Origin: Trichoderma breve
Lineage: Eukaryota > Ascomycota > Sordariomycetes > Hypocreales > Hypocreaceae
Assembly: GCF_028502605.1 (NCBI RefSeq)
Contig: NC_079233.1
Coordinates: forward strand, 1,612,001-1,676,000
Reading direction: 5' to 3'
Length of the DNA: 64,000 bases
This document shows positions 23,675 to 34,799 of this stretch, piece after piece. The notes below the pieces were generated by a model. The model saw only the letters and a list, made by a program, of their open reading frames with translations, was not told the origin of the DNA and made no database searches. Each line of letters opens with the position of its first letter. Positions within the stretch are counted from its first letter, which is position 1. Made by a program: the position numbers and the translations under genes.

Positions 23675-25501
23675 ATGGCTTGGCTTTGGATTCTCATCGA
23701 GGGGTCGATCGCCCTAATCTTGATCTATACGCTCTACCTGGCCGCGCTGCCAAGGCCGTTACCAGGTATTCCATATAACCATGAGTCCGCCAAGAGACTC
23801 TTTGGGGATATTCCTCTTATGAAAAGTGTACGATACCGTCGGCAATGGGTATGGAGTCAGCCTCGGGAACATGGATCGCCGGTTTCTCAAGTCTTTCTGT
23901 TTCCGTTCCGCACACCGACAATCATCGTGTCCGACTATCGAGAAGTCATGGACATTTGTTCACGCCGGTCAAAGGAGTTTGACAGAGGAGTAAGGAATAG
24001 AGAGTTGCTTGGCGTTGTGACTCCGAATTTCCATTTCGCAATGCCAACTGCGGATCCTCAATTCAAGTTCAACAAGAAACTTGTTCGCGACCTCATGACA
24101 CCAAAGTTTCTCAACAAGGTTCGTCTCAACTAACAAAATGCTGTATGCGCGCTTCGGGAATTATAGATTAACAGTATGATAGGTCTCAGCGCCTCCCGTA
24201 TATGAGAAAGCCACTGCTCTTGTTGCTCTGTGGAACCTGAAGGCATTCAAGGCTCATGGCGGCCCTTTTGAGGCAGGAAATGACTTCTACTCAGCGACTC
24301 TCGACATGATATGCGGTGTCGCTTTTGGTATGGAAGATACAAAGTCTGCGCTACGACATGAAATTGCTCATGTGCAGTCGACCAATCCCACCTTTTCATC
24401 GATGGAGGATGGACCAGTCTATTTCTCTCAAGCTCGAGCCATACCGGAGCTGGAGGCTCTTCTTGACATCCCCAAAATGGTGTCCATAGCTCAAGCGAGT
24501 CCGTTTCCCACCTTTTCGCAATTTCTCGCGTTACTCAAACCAAAACATGCACGAGCCCAGTGGAATAGAAGAGCCTTGGTAAAACGACAGATAGCTCGGA
24601 GTCTACCGAGACTTACTTCAGCTGGTGCAGAAGGATGCAGGAGCGCACTTGATCAGCTATTATGGCGAGAGATGAATGCTGCCAAGGAGGCTGACCGATT
24701 GCCGGATTACTACTCGCCTGCAATTCGAGATGAGGTAAGACATACACATTAGGATCTGTCTGAGTGATGGAGTAATGCTAATGCAGCTTTAAATAGATTC
24801 TTGGATATCTCCTCGGTGGTCACGATACCACGGCCGCCAGCCTCTCGTGGTGGGTAAAGTTCATGTCAACCTACCAGTCCGTCCAGGCTCGCCTTCGCGA
24901 TGCCCTGCGACAGGCTCACTCCGACGCTTACCGCGACTCTCGGTTTCCAACGATGGAAGAGATTTGCGGAACGTCGATACCTTATCTGGACGCCGTCATG
25001 GAAGAAGCCCTCCGTTGTGGTTCTGTCGCGACACTCATCGCCCGAACGGCAACTTGCGATACGCAAATCCTCGGGTATCCGATTCCAAAGGGCGCCGATG
25101 TCATCTTAACGGTTACCGGCCCGTCCCTGACCGAGCCAGCTTTACCAATTCCCGAGTCGCTGCGTTCTCCAGAGTCACAAGAGTCCAAAGACCGAGTTCC
25201 CTGCTGGGAAGACGATGTATCCGAATTCAAGCCGGAGAGGTGGCTCAAGCTGGTCAAGAGTGCTGATGGAAGCGAAGAAGAAGTCTTTGACCCGAATGCA
25301 GGCCCAACTCTCATCTTCTCGGCTGGGCCTAGGCAGTGCTTTGGGAAAAGACTGGCATATATGAAGTTACGAACAGTAATGACATTGTTAATATGGAACT
25401 TTGAGTTCCAGCTATTAGATGGGCCGTTGAACAGTCCGGACATTCACGAATGTTTTGTAAATCTACCAAAGGACTGTTACGTCAAACTTGCAAAAGTATG
25501 A
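23675..25501 (+). CDS. Cytochrome P450 monooxygenase
   Basis: Exons 23675-24118, 24183-24734 and 24797-25501 encode 566 aa; all junctions are phase 0. An N-terminal membrane anchor (LWILIEGSIALILIYTLYLAAL) is followed by the proline hinge PRPLPGIPYN. The oxygen-binding I helix reads GGHDTTAAS, the K helix EEALR carries ExxR, and the heme loop FSAGPRQCFGKRLA has the cysteine ligand. It is a class II endoplasmic-reticulum P450 that needs NADPH-P450 reductase. The anchor, spacing and intact motifs argue that it is functional. I cannot name the CYP family or substrate. No other secondary-metabolism core gene is nearby, so it looks like a lone P450. Confidence 0.92.
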
Positions 25502-25748
25502 GGGGGATGATGGGTAGACTGGGGTTATCTTTTTTTAATTGCGCCGCCTTTTGTACTACGGCAATTCATACTTCTAGAACATATAATTGCAGGATGTCAA
25601 ATATGAAATACATTGATTCAAATCAAGAATAAAGTCCAACTATTTTCGCAAAACAGTGCCTGCCGTCTAATTCAAGCTCTAAACCTTTTATCCCCCATCG
25701 CCCTTTATAAACACATGAAATCATTCTAGTCCTATGCATGCCATAACA

Positions 25749-26612
25749 TCATGCCACTTGAGCAATCGCCGCAGGTTGAATAGCCATCTGTGCAGCTTCA
25801 GCCTGGCGGAGCTCTGCCCACCTGTTTAAAAGACTCAGATAGGCCTGCCATCCGAGGTTGATCATTCCAGCAAAGAGGGCTCGGTATTCCAGAGGCACAT
25901 AGGAAAGGTTGAATGCCATAACAAAAGGCCATACTTTGCATGAATTGATCCAGCTTGTGAGCAGGGTGTCTCTAACACGCTGAACAGCGCCGTTGATACC
26001 CTCGCCGGTGAGAAGGGCTTGCATGCTGAAGAAGTAGACATTCATATAAGTGGCAAAAAGAAGCTGGTTCATGACGATTTTGACTCCCAGAGACGCTGCA
26101 CGAGATGAGTAATTGAAGTTTTTGGCGAGAAACTGGAACCTATAGACGGAGAGCCGTCAGCATTGATATTCTCCCCAAGTTGCAATGTAATTTTCTCACC
26201 ATTTATATGCTGGAATGGCAGTACCCGCCCCGATGAAGACGTTTCGCACCGTCCGTACAGGATCGTAGTCATCATCATTCATGCTCTGAGCGACAATGTC
26301 GGCGCTGAAGAAGATGAAAATGGTGCTTATGGTCTGAGTCACATAAGGCCTTTTCTTCTGAGATCGTGCATACGCTTGAGCAACACGAGTTACCGGCCCC
26401 AGGCGCTGCCATATGGGAATCGGCGCAACAACATTTTGTGCTGATGGTGAGACTGTAGGCAAGCTGCTGCTTGCTGTCTCTGGTGACATTTTGCCCTGTA
26501 CCTGAGTCTGGGATGAATTTGGTGTAGATGACTGGGCGCGGAACTGGGGTCGCGGGCGATACGCTAACTGGAGCTGACGCCGCAGAATCGAGCGAAAAGG
26601 GGTTGATGCCAT
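25749..26612 (-). CDS. Mpv17/PMP22 family membrane protein (Sym1-like)
   Basis: Exons 26200-26612 and 25749-26139 encode 267 aa. The first 30 residues are basic and hydroxylated without acids (MASTPFRSILRRQLQLAYRPRPQFRAQSS), a mitochondrial presequence type. Four membrane segments follow, with QTISTIFIFFSADIVAQ, the R-x-x-R-N-V-F-I-G-A-G turn and, near the C-terminus, SWINSCKVWPFVMAFNLSYVPLEYRALF. This WP...N..YVP..YR..F pattern marks the Mpv17/PMP22 family. Sym1/Mpv17 is an inner-membrane protein linked to metabolite transport and stress tolerance, while PMP22 and Woronin-sorting relatives are peroxisomal. The presequence favours mitochondria. The intron has a GTGAGA donor and TAG acceptor. 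Confidence 0.88.
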
Positions 26613-27358
26613 TTTTCTTTTTTTCTCGTATTTACTTCTCCGGCTGTTTTCCTCTTCCTCCTCTTCGTGAAACAGATATTCTATGGTGTATCACGGTTTT
26701 GAAAAGTTTCATTTCCATCCTGTCAGACAGAGTCAGAGCACCAACTATTATCAAATCAAACCCACGCCTTTTTCTCTGCTAGTACATGATAAGGCGTCGG
26801 CACCGGCTTTCGGCACAAGTCATTTGTAAGCCGTTTTAGGCAATTCTCGGACCGTGAGGGAATGGCGAGCTGTGGCTGATCGGAAATTGGCCTTTCGGCG
26901 ATACCGTTTGTTTAGAGAAGGTTGCCAGTTTCTCATTTGTTTCGTATTAACGTTTCACTGTTACAAAACCTAAATCTCCTCCCTTTTGGAAGGTTTTTGA
27001 TTCCTTCAAACCCCCATCGCCAAGATGCTGCCAACTGTGCCCTCGCTATCATGGACAGTCCGTTGTCGGCTGAGTTATTGCCGACTCGCAAGAAGCCGGA
27101 GCATTACGGAGACAAGCCGTACACTATTTTATGCAACTCGACATTATGCCCGGCATAAACACGTACAGAACCACTAAACTAGATTCGCGCGTATCAACGG
27201 TACAATGTCAGGAGCTTTCTTTTCCCACTGCAAAAGCTTCTCCCCTCACCGTAAAAGTAGTAACTCCCTAGCGTGGAGCTTACAGCAACGAGCTGCCCAT
27301 TGTTCAACACGAAGACTCCATTCCAATTTGATTATTACTGATTAGGAAGCTTTTCATC
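26613..27358. promoter_or_regulatory. Divergent promoter region
   Basis: 746 bases between the start codons of the Mpv17-like gene (minus) and the DUF885 gene (plus). It contains T-rich stretches near both starts; no specific factor site stands out. Confidence 0.4.
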
Positions 27359-29173
27359 ATGAGTGATACCAGTCAGGTTGAGACGGCCCAGTCGACAATC
27401 CAGTCGACTGCGCCGTCCATTGACCCGTCTCTCGATGGCAGCGGCGTGTCGAGTGCAAGTGGCGGTACCAGCCCAAGTGGCGGTAACATCAAGATGGACG
27501 ACCTTTGGGTCGCGTTGCCAAAGCCAGCACAAACTGTCACGTCCGAATCGCTGCCTGATCGCGTGAGGAGGATCAGAGTCGACGTCGAGGAGCTCGAAGT
27601 CTTTTACAGCATCTCCGTCTCTCCCGGCCGTCACGAACGGCTGCGCCGCTACTTTTCAGATGAGCTCAAGTCCCTATTCAGTCTCGACTTTGAAGCCCTC
27701 AACCAGTCGGACAAGATCGACTTTTTGCTTCTCCGCAACTTCCTCAGGCGCAAGAACCATCAATTGTATGCCCAGAAGGAGGCCAACAAGGAGATCCAAC
27801 GCTTGATTCCCTTTGCACAGCTCATCACAACGCTGTGCGAAGCTCGCCGAGACGTCGACCCCCTGTCGAATGAGCGGGTCGCCCAGCAACTCGACGACAT
27901 TGCAAGGCTGGTCAACCAGGTCAAGGACGGCATTGAGAATGACAGAATCAAGATTAGCAAGACGGCTGCTTTCAGAGCTTCCAAGGTGGTCACAGAGCTG
28001 CGAGGCCATCTCCAGGAATTCTTCAACTTTTATTCATCGTACGATCCCATGTTCGACTGGTGGGCTACCGCCCCGTGGAAGGAAGCCGACTCTGCAATGT
28101 CACAATTCATCCCGCTCATCCAGAACAAGTTGGCGGGAATGCACCAGGGAGAGACTGGCGATATCATCGGCGAGCCTCTTGGCAGAGAGGCCTTGCTGGC
28201 TGAGTTGGAGGCCGAGATGATTCCCTACTCGCCCGAAGAGCTCATCACTCTAGCCAAAGAACAATTCCACTACTGTGAGTTGCAGATGAAGGCAGCCTCT
28301 GAGGAGCTTGGCTATGGCGACAACTGGAAGAAGGCTCTCGACTCTGTCAAGAAGCACGCCGTCCCTCCCGGCGAGCAAACAAGCTTTGTGAAGAAGCTCG
28401 TCCGCGAGGGTGCCGCTTTTGTCAAGGAGCATGATCTAGTTACTGTCCCGCCGTTGGCGGAGGAAGTGTCTCGCATGACCATGATGAGCCCCGAGATGCA
28501 AAAGGTCGCACCATTCTTCCTGGGCGGACCTCTCATCATGGTTGCCTACCCAACTGCCGATATGCCCCATGAGCTGAAGAAGATGGTGATGCGCGGCAAC
28601 AACAGGCACTTTGCCCGCGCAACCGCGTTTCACGAGATGATCCCAGGCCATCGCCTCCAGCTCTACATGAGCGAGCGACACAACAGCCACAGGCAGATCT
28701 TCACCACGCCATTCAGCATTGAGGGCTGGGCCATGTACTGGGAGTACGTCTTCTGGGAGCGCGGCGACTTCTTCGAGACGCCCGAAGACCGCATCGGCAC
28801 CATGTTCTGGCGCATGCACCGCTGCGCCCGCATCATCTTCTCTCTCAAGTTCCATCTCGGACTCATGTCTCCCCAAGAATGCATTGATCTGTTGGTTGAA
28901 TGGGTTGGCCACGAAAGGTCCACTGCCGAAGGTGAAGTCAGAAGGTCGTTCAACGGCGATTACGGCCCTCTTTACCAGGCCGGTTACATGCTCGGTGCAC
29001 TGCAGCTGTTTGAGCTGCGCCGGGAAATTTTAGAGAGCAATGCCATGTCTGAGAAGGACTTCAATGACGCGTTCCTCAAGGCCAACTTCATGCCCATCGA
29101 ACTGTTCCGAGCCCTGGTCCTAGATTTGGAGCTGCATCCGGATTACACGCCCAATTGGAAGTTTAACAAATAA
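27359..29173 (+). CDS. DUF885 family protein, putative metallopeptidase
   Basis: A single-exon gene of 604 aa. The first 60 residues are a Ser/Thr/Gln-rich tail without a signal peptide, so the protein is probably cytosolic. The rest is helical. It carries the DUF885 hallmark AFHEMIPGHRLQLYMSER, an HExxPGH variant of the zinc-peptidase HExxH, and a downstream EGWAMYWEY that supplies a further acidic ligand. YQAGYMLGALQLFELRRE near the C-terminus is also typical. DUF885 proteins are widespread and are predicted metal-dependent peptidases with little experimental data. Length and motifs are complete and I see no break. Confidence 0.85.
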   Translation: MSDTSQVETAQSTIQSTAPSIDPSLDGSGVSSASGGTSPSGGNIKMDDLWVALPKPAQTVTSESLPDRVRRIRVDVEELEVFYSISVSPGRHERLRRYFSDELKSLFSLDFEALNQSDKIDFLLLRNFLRRKNHQLYAQKEANKEIQRLIPFAQLITTLCEARRDVDPLSNERVAQQLDDIARLVNQVKDGIENDRIKISKTAAFRASKVVTELRGHLQEFFNFYSSYDPMFDWWATAPWKEADSAMSQFIPLIQNKLAGMHQGETGDIIGEPLGREALLAELEAEMIPYSPEELITLAKEQFHYCELQMKAASEELGYGDNWKKALDSVKKHAVPPGEQTSFVKKLVREGAAFVKEHDLVTVPPLAEEVSRMTMMSPEMQKVAPFFLGGPLIMVAYPTADMPHELKKMVMRGNNRHFARATAFHEMIPGHRLQLYMSERHNSHRQIFTTPFSIEGWAMYWEYVFWERGDFFETPEDRIGTMFWRMHRCARIIFSLKFHLGLMSPQECIDLLVEWVGHERSTAEGEVRRSFNGDYGPLYQAGYMLGALQLFELRREILESNAMSEKDFNDAFLKANFMPIELFRALVLDLELHPDYTPNWKFNK

Positions 29174-29699
29174 GGGGAACACGCCCTGAACGGGGTTAGT
29201 TGACGAGAAGGAAAAGTTGGCATTCATTTTTGGGTTTGGGTTCTCTCGCTGTTTGGGGGGAGCTTGTACCGCGTCTCTCTATGCATTTGCTCTTGACTCC
29301 GTTTAGCACGTTTTCACACTACGACACACAGCCTCAGCAAGCCGCATAGCGAACAATGATCTACTGGTTAAGTATTTGCTTTCTTCATAGGTATCTAATG
29401 TTATATGATGGATGAAATTTTATGAAAGTTGATGTCTCTACTCTAATATATCCTTCTTAATGCTTGCCAGATTTGTGACATGGACAGCGAGGTATTGACG
29501 GTTTGCAAACCGTAGTAACTACCTGCGAGTAGAGCCGATAGAATGAGTGGTGATCAAGTTTCATTAGGTAGATCAAGTTCAACACGTGAAACAAGAGTGA
29601 GAAACATTTTTCTCATTAAAAGAATAACTTTAAAGAACATGTAAACGCCAGACATGCATCCCTTGTAAGTTGATATATCGCTGTGCAAACTCATCCGCT
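29174..29699. other. Convergent intergenic region
   Basis: 526 bases between the 3' ends of the DUF885 gene and the coiled-coil gene. It is AT-rich; no gene seen. Confidence 0.55.
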
Positions 29700-31775
29700 T
29701 TAAATGTCCACACCATCTTCATTGAGAAACTCCAGACCACTGTCATATCTCCTCCTCAAACCCCTACTCCCTCTCCGCCGCAAGTTTTCCAAGTATCCTC
29801 CCGAATGCACAACCGTCCGAAGCGTATCGGGTTCATTACTACCATACCCGTTGCTCGGATCACTGCTAGGCTCACGAAGGAAACTCTGGCTCAATCGCAA
29901 GACTCTTTGCAGCTCCTCCTTCATCGAATCCATGGCGTGTTTGGCCTTTCTCCTCTCTTCTTCCATCTGACTCTTCATCTCGCTGTTCTCTATCCGAAGA
30001 GCGTGAATGGTATCTTGCGCAAGTTGTAGCGAATCGTTGACTCTGCCAATATCGCATCGCAGCTCGGAGACTCGAGCATCCCGAAGTGCAAGGGCCGTTC
30101 TATGCTGTCTGCTCATGGCAGCCGTTTGTCTGGTCAGAGAAACTTCGGTAGCGCTCATTTCTTTGAGAAGCTCTGCGGTTTGAGCGACTGCGTCTTCAAT
30201 TTTGGCTTCCAGTTCGGCGATGATAGTATCTTTAGCTAAGATTAAATCATCATTCGACTTTCGCCGAGAAGTATGCGTATTCGTAAATTCTCTGTGCTCC
30301 TTCTCCATGCGTGCCACGAGCTTTTCAAGCTCTGCGATATCACGAACATAGCCGTCAACCGCGCTTTTGAGTCGGCCATTGCCAGCTTCAAGCTCTCTGA
30401 CACGGTTGTCTTTCTCGTCGAGCATGCGGTATACCCCCGCGATTTTCTCATTGAGCTCATCCATGACAGAGACTCGTGAGTCAAGTTGTTTGCGTAGGGA
30501 TTGCTCAATCTCATGGTACTCGCTAATTGACTCGTCATCTTCCTTGGACTTCTTTGTCAACTCTCTCAGACGCATCAACAAAAGATCCAGGACTTGAGCG
30601 CCACGAGAAGTGAGCGGCAAGGGAATTTCTCCCGGTGTGAGATACTCTAGCTCGATACGAGCAGCGCGAAAGCCAGCCGCGAGCGATAACACCATTTCGC
30701 TAGCATCCTCGCCGGAAAATCCCAACTCGCTAATGGCAGACGTGAGATGCGAAGCTGCTGCTGCCCTCTCGGACATGGTTTGTAGCAGTAACTGGATCTG
30801 ACTCTCAACAGCCTCAAGGGTAGAAAAGGCTATGCTTCTCTCCGGAGGGCCATCTGATAACGCATCGCCAATGCGCGCACCAAGAGCATGATATGAATCC
30901 AAAGTTGCCGTCAATCTGTGCACTTCAAAATGCAATGATGCAATCTCCTCTTCAAGTAACTGCTTATCCGGTTCCGGATAACACAACGGAGTATCGCGAG
31001 AGGAGGGTGTTGGTGAAGTAGCCCGAAAGCATGGAGATGCAGGCATGCGTGGACTTGTTGCAGGAGGAGTCATGAACAAGGATCTTCCCCTTGCCGGTGT
31101 GCTGGCCTGCAACTGTAACATGGTGCTGTCACCGAAATGATCCTCGTCTCGAGCCGTATCCATTAAATCATCTTTTGAGGCATCACTTGATGACTTCGCC
31201 CAGCTATAATACTGAGTCACTCCCTCTTTAACCGAGTTCCTCGAAAGCTCGTCTTTGAGCTCTTCAACTTGCCGTTCTAGGGCCCATACCCTCTCTGTGT
31301 CCATGATGACCGTTGCATTCTGTAAGTCATAAATCTCATTGTCTCTGGCCCTGACGTCAGCCTTGAGCTGTGCAATCTGTGCCTGAGCTGCCTGTTCTTT
31401 GCGCCGCTTCTCCTGTTCAAATTTGTGAAGTAAATCGCGGAGGCCATTGCGTCGCATCCGACGTTCAACACGACCATCAACTGTCTGATGAAGATTGAGA
31501 GCCGTATGCCGGCTCTGTCGCGGGGCTGAGCTGGGACTTCTAATGTGGGCGGCTGACCGTCGACTTTTCGGAGTCGCAAGGTATGTGCGCCGCACCATTG
31601 GCGTAAGGCCGCTTGAGAGTATAGAAGAGCCCGGATCAGATAGCCGAACTCCTCTCTTTCTCCTGGGAGTCTCTGGAGGCGTCAAAACACCGGGAGGCAC
31701 CTCCGATTTTATAGGTGTGCGCGCACAGCATCGTCGGCTGCGGCGTAACGCAATAGGAAGGTCCAGCTCTTCCAT
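29700..31775 (-). CDS. Coiled-coil protein of unknown function
   Basis: A single-exon ORF of 691 aa. The first 110 residues are basic and disordered, with PPxTP-type sites (VLTPPETPRRKRGVRLSDPG, GLTPMVRRTYLATPKSRRS) suited to proline-directed kinases. Residues 110-190 and 280-640 form long heptad-rich coiled coils (such as LLHKFEQEKRRKEQAAQAQ and LEKLVARMEKEHREF). The C-terminus is basic (RRRGSRGLRRRYDSGLEF). Layout and phosphosites suggest a cytoskeletal, spindle or septation scaffold, but I recognise no named domain. A heptad ORF this long is clearly a real gene. Confidence 0.8.
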   Translation of the reverse strand: MEELDLPIALRRSRRCCARTPIKSEVPPGVLTPPETPRRKRGVRLSDPGSSILSSGLTPMVRRTYLATPKSRRSAAHIRSPSSAPRQSRHTALNLHQTVDGRVERRMRRNGLRDLLHKFEQEKRRKEQAAQAQIAQLKADVRARDNEIYDLQNATVIMDTERVWALERQVEELKDELSRNSVKEGVTQYYSWAKSSSDASKDDLMDTARDEDHFGDSTMLQLQASTPARGRSLFMTPPATSPRMPASPCFRATSPTPSSRDTPLCYPEPDKQLLEEEIASLHFEVHRLTATLDSYHALGARIGDALSDGPPERSIAFSTLEAVESQIQLLLQTMSERAAAASHLTSAISELGFSGEDASEMVLSLAAGFRAARIELEYLTPGEIPLPLTSRGAQVLDLLLMRLRELTKKSKEDDESISEYHEIEQSLRKQLDSRVSVMDELNEKIAGVYRMLDEKDNRVRELEAGNGRLKSAVDGYVRDIAELEKLVARMEKEHREFTNTHTSRRKSNDDLILAKDTIIAELEAKIEDAVAQTAELLKEMSATEVSLTRQTAAMSRQHRTALALRDARVSELRCDIGRVNDSLQLAQDTIHALRIENSEMKSQMEEERRKAKHAMDSMKEELQRVLRLSQSFLREPSSDPSNGYGSNEPDTLRTVVHSGGYLENLRRRGSRGLRRRYDSGLEFLNEDGVDI

Positions 31776-32640
31776 ATCGGTGAATTGTTAGATGTATTGG
31801 TTTCTTTTCTCTTTTTACTTCAAGAAGACCTTTCTTTTTTGAAATAGTACGAGGATATGAATCAAGACGAGCCGTGTGAACGGATGTTAGAGCATATAGA
31901 TAAGCCCAGCCGAGAATCTTGGCTTCTACCACTAATATTCAAGATATGTAAACAGGCCTATTGTACACACAACACCCACACACGGCCTAAACCGCGTCAG
32001 AGACTTGCCCCTCTCCTATCACAGCCTTGGACGCGCATACATGCGTGTAGCCCTTGCATCAACCCATGCTCGACTCGGGCAGCTTTTGTTTACATTTTGC
32101 CTGCTGGGGATTAGCGCCCGAATACATCGGACAGCCGGCCCCACCATCTCCGGCAGAGCCTCTCTTCCAATGATTTGGGCATTTATCGAGGGCTGCATGT
32201 CTTAGACCATAGATAGCGGCGGCTTTTATTATAAAAATGTAGCGATAGTAGTAGATACTAGAATAAAGAGATAAAGAGATGGAAGCAGCCAATATTCTCT
32301 ACCTAGTAGTACACAAGCACTGTCGCGTCTTTTTGTAAAGCGCTACTTCTCATCCAGCTATCAACAGACCCCTCGAAGTCAAGGGCGAGCAGAACGTAAC
32401 CAACGCGTATCTGAGTGTGGGGAGAGTAGTTGGTAGGTATGAGCCAAACAATGGATATCATGTAAGACAATGCTAGCTGATCATCCACTAGTTATAGACC
32501 AGCACAAGTGTATTGTTGTTGTTGACACGGCATGCACGTGGGTTTTCTTCTCGCCACAAAGACAAAAACAACCTACTGGAAGCCGAATTTGCAATTATGA
32601 AGAAAAATAAATGAAGATCAAGACCATCATTCATCTCTAC
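31776..32640. other. Intergenic region
   Basis: 865 bases upstream of the coiled-coil gene and downstream of the decayed membrane-protein gene. It contains CACACA runs near 31965 and AT-rich DNA near 32235. No gene seen. Confidence 0.5.
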
Positions 32641-33475
32641 TAATTAGTCTCAGAAATGGTCATGTTGACAATTCCATCGACCTTCCAAGGCTACCCATCG
32701 GCATCCAGTCGAAACACCATAACATTGCTGCCGGTATTCGCATACACCATTTTATGATCTTTTATCGTAAGACTATTGACTCATAACGCCATGGAACTAT
32801 CCTCTTCAATCTCCGACCCCGTGACGTTCAGTAAAAGTGTTGAAATTGAAGGTATATCAGTCGTCACTTGTGGCACCTTCCGACCTCCCGAGCCGCAAAT
32901 TGCCAGGGAGTCCAGGTACGACAGTACCAATATAAAAGCCAGAGCAAAATTCGGTAATGATAAGATCAGAGCCGCTGAACTTGCAGTAGGTAATGCAGCA
33001 GTGGTTACGTTAATGTAGTCACGGGCGGCGGCGCGCTCAGCTTTGTGGTCAATGATAGGGGAGGGCCGCTCGATATAGTCATCAAATTCGGCCTGTTCTG
33101 CAGAGTACTGGTTTTTACAGTAGAGTGTGTTGTCATGGTTATCGCGGACAGTGTTATCGTCTTCGTTGGGTGCGACTTTATCATAAAGATGGACTTTCGT
33201 GTCAATGTCACTGCCAGCATCACGCAACTCAGGACTGTGGAGAACACTGTCATGGCGATTGCAAATGGGAGCATCCGTTTCCGATAATACCAAGGCCTCT
33301 GGGTAGGTTCTCGGTGCAATTGATAGTACTGCTCCTGAGCGTTATTTGACTGTTGGTCATCCATAGATCGCGTATTAGAGCGCCGAGGAGCGGATGGTGG
33401 CATTGGTGCCTCATGCGCAGCAGCAGCCTGTCTGTTTTGCTGCACAAGGTAAGTGATATCAAATAGCGGCATCAT
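32641..33475 (-). pseudogene. Decayed single-pass membrane protein gene, unknown family
   Basis: The first 471 nt (33475 to 33005) are open. They encode a cytosolic N-terminus (MMPLFDITYLVQQNRQ, Gln- and Asn-rich), a membrane segment (LPFAIAMTVFSTVLSCVMLAVTL) and a Thr-rich ectodomain stub, then a stop. Beyond it, protein-like pieces continue in shifted frames. CCITYCKFSG with ITEFCSGFYIGT occurs around 32870-33000. At 32641-32790, SLTIKDHKMVYANTGSNVMV and VDGIVNMTISETN are broken by TGA and TAG codons. Several stops could derive from CGA or CAG by C-to-T change. The ATG at 33475 is preferred over 33532 because of its CACC context. A short functional membrane protein is still possible. Confidence 0.5.
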
Positions 33476-34772
33476 GGTGAAATATCTTGGTTGGACTATG
33501 ATGTCCTTGTAATCGTGAAGGACAAAGTGCATTACTTACAGATGCACCTGGCCGTAAGGAACTCGCATACTTATATACAGATGGAGTGATTCTACAAGGA
33601 ATTAGTAGCAATATGCAAGGACATCATCCCATCAATTGGCTCTATCATGGAGTCACATTATCACGTCTAACGGTGCATAAACAAGACAACCGGACAAATA
33701 TAAGAAGCAAATATGAGAAGGTTACCGCAACAAGACCAGATTGCACAGCTGATAATCACGCCTTTGAAAGTGACTGTGATGACGGTCATTAGAAGCTGCT
33801 TGCATCCCCAGTGGTGTTGAAAGGGTGAAGGTCATACAGTGACCAGATTGCCATCAATCACATGGGTTTGTCATTCGGTCACTTTGTCAAATAATACCAT
33901 GGTGATTGTCAAGATTTTTCAGATCTTGGGATTGATGATAGCACCAGACATCAGTGATTCTCGTACATGATACTTGGCGCCATATCTTACAACTGCGCCA
34001 ACTGGTGCGTGAATGAGGAATTCATGACTTCCATCACAACAATATACAAGTACGTGATTGAGTGTGAAGTGAAGGCGGTCATGGAGATGACTCACAAGAT
34101 CATGCAGGAGAAGGCAATGAATATGCACTTGGGATTGTCCAGCACGGAGCGTCTTCGGTATGTTTGTCTGAAGGATTCATGTTGATGTGAAATGTCATGT
34201 TGAGATTGATCAATGACTAATACGTGCATGTCCATTTGACGCCTTGTCCACTTAAGCTCAGTGGCCAGCGCAGGTACATGTACATCTGCTGCAGGGCTTA
34301 GCATGGGTGGGAACATGTACATCCTCGTACCTTTTACAGAGATAAGGCTGCATGCGCAGATAAGTGCCCAAGATTGCCGAACGGCGAGATGGGCATTTAC
34401 GATCAAGTCGGTATGGATGATTTGATATCCATGGATCCTATGATTAATACGCATGGATGGGCCGTAACGTAACAAATGCCGTCCACGGCCCAAGCTTTCG
34501 CTTCCAATTTTAGCTGACCGAGCCACCCAGGACGGGACAATAGCAGGCGGCTAAGGAGCCCTGTAGCGCCTGCTAACGGCCACTAATCGCTTAGCACTGT
34601 CCAGCGTCCCTAATGCTCCAGCTGATTCCTCCGGGTTACCACCGATCGGACTGGACCCCATAATACGGCCAAGTTCATACCCGTCTGTCATGCTTCTTTT
34701 GCTTCAGACTGATCAAATCCTTTGCTCATTCTGCCTCCTCTGGCTCAGCCCGCCATCCTGAGAAGCCAGAAG
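33476..34772. other. Intergenic region
   Basis: 1.3 kb. A 72-codon frame at 33967-34185 (MILGAISYNCANWC...) has no recognised relative and I do not call it a gene. The right part is the promoter of the Zn-cluster regulator. Confidence 0.45.
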
Positions 34773-34799
34773 ATGACGGCGCTTCCAGGTGCCGAATGA
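34773..34799 (+). promoter_or_regulatory. uORF overlapping the start codon of the Zn-cluster regulator
   Basis: An 8-codon upstream ORF starts at 34773 and its TGA (34797-34799) overlaps the main ATG (34796-34798) as ATGA. Such overlap could couple or limit initiation at the main start. Confidence 0.55.

Noticed and set aside
33967..34185. 72-codon frame upstream of the Zn-cluster regulator
   Set aside because: No recognisable similarity, no signal or splice support.
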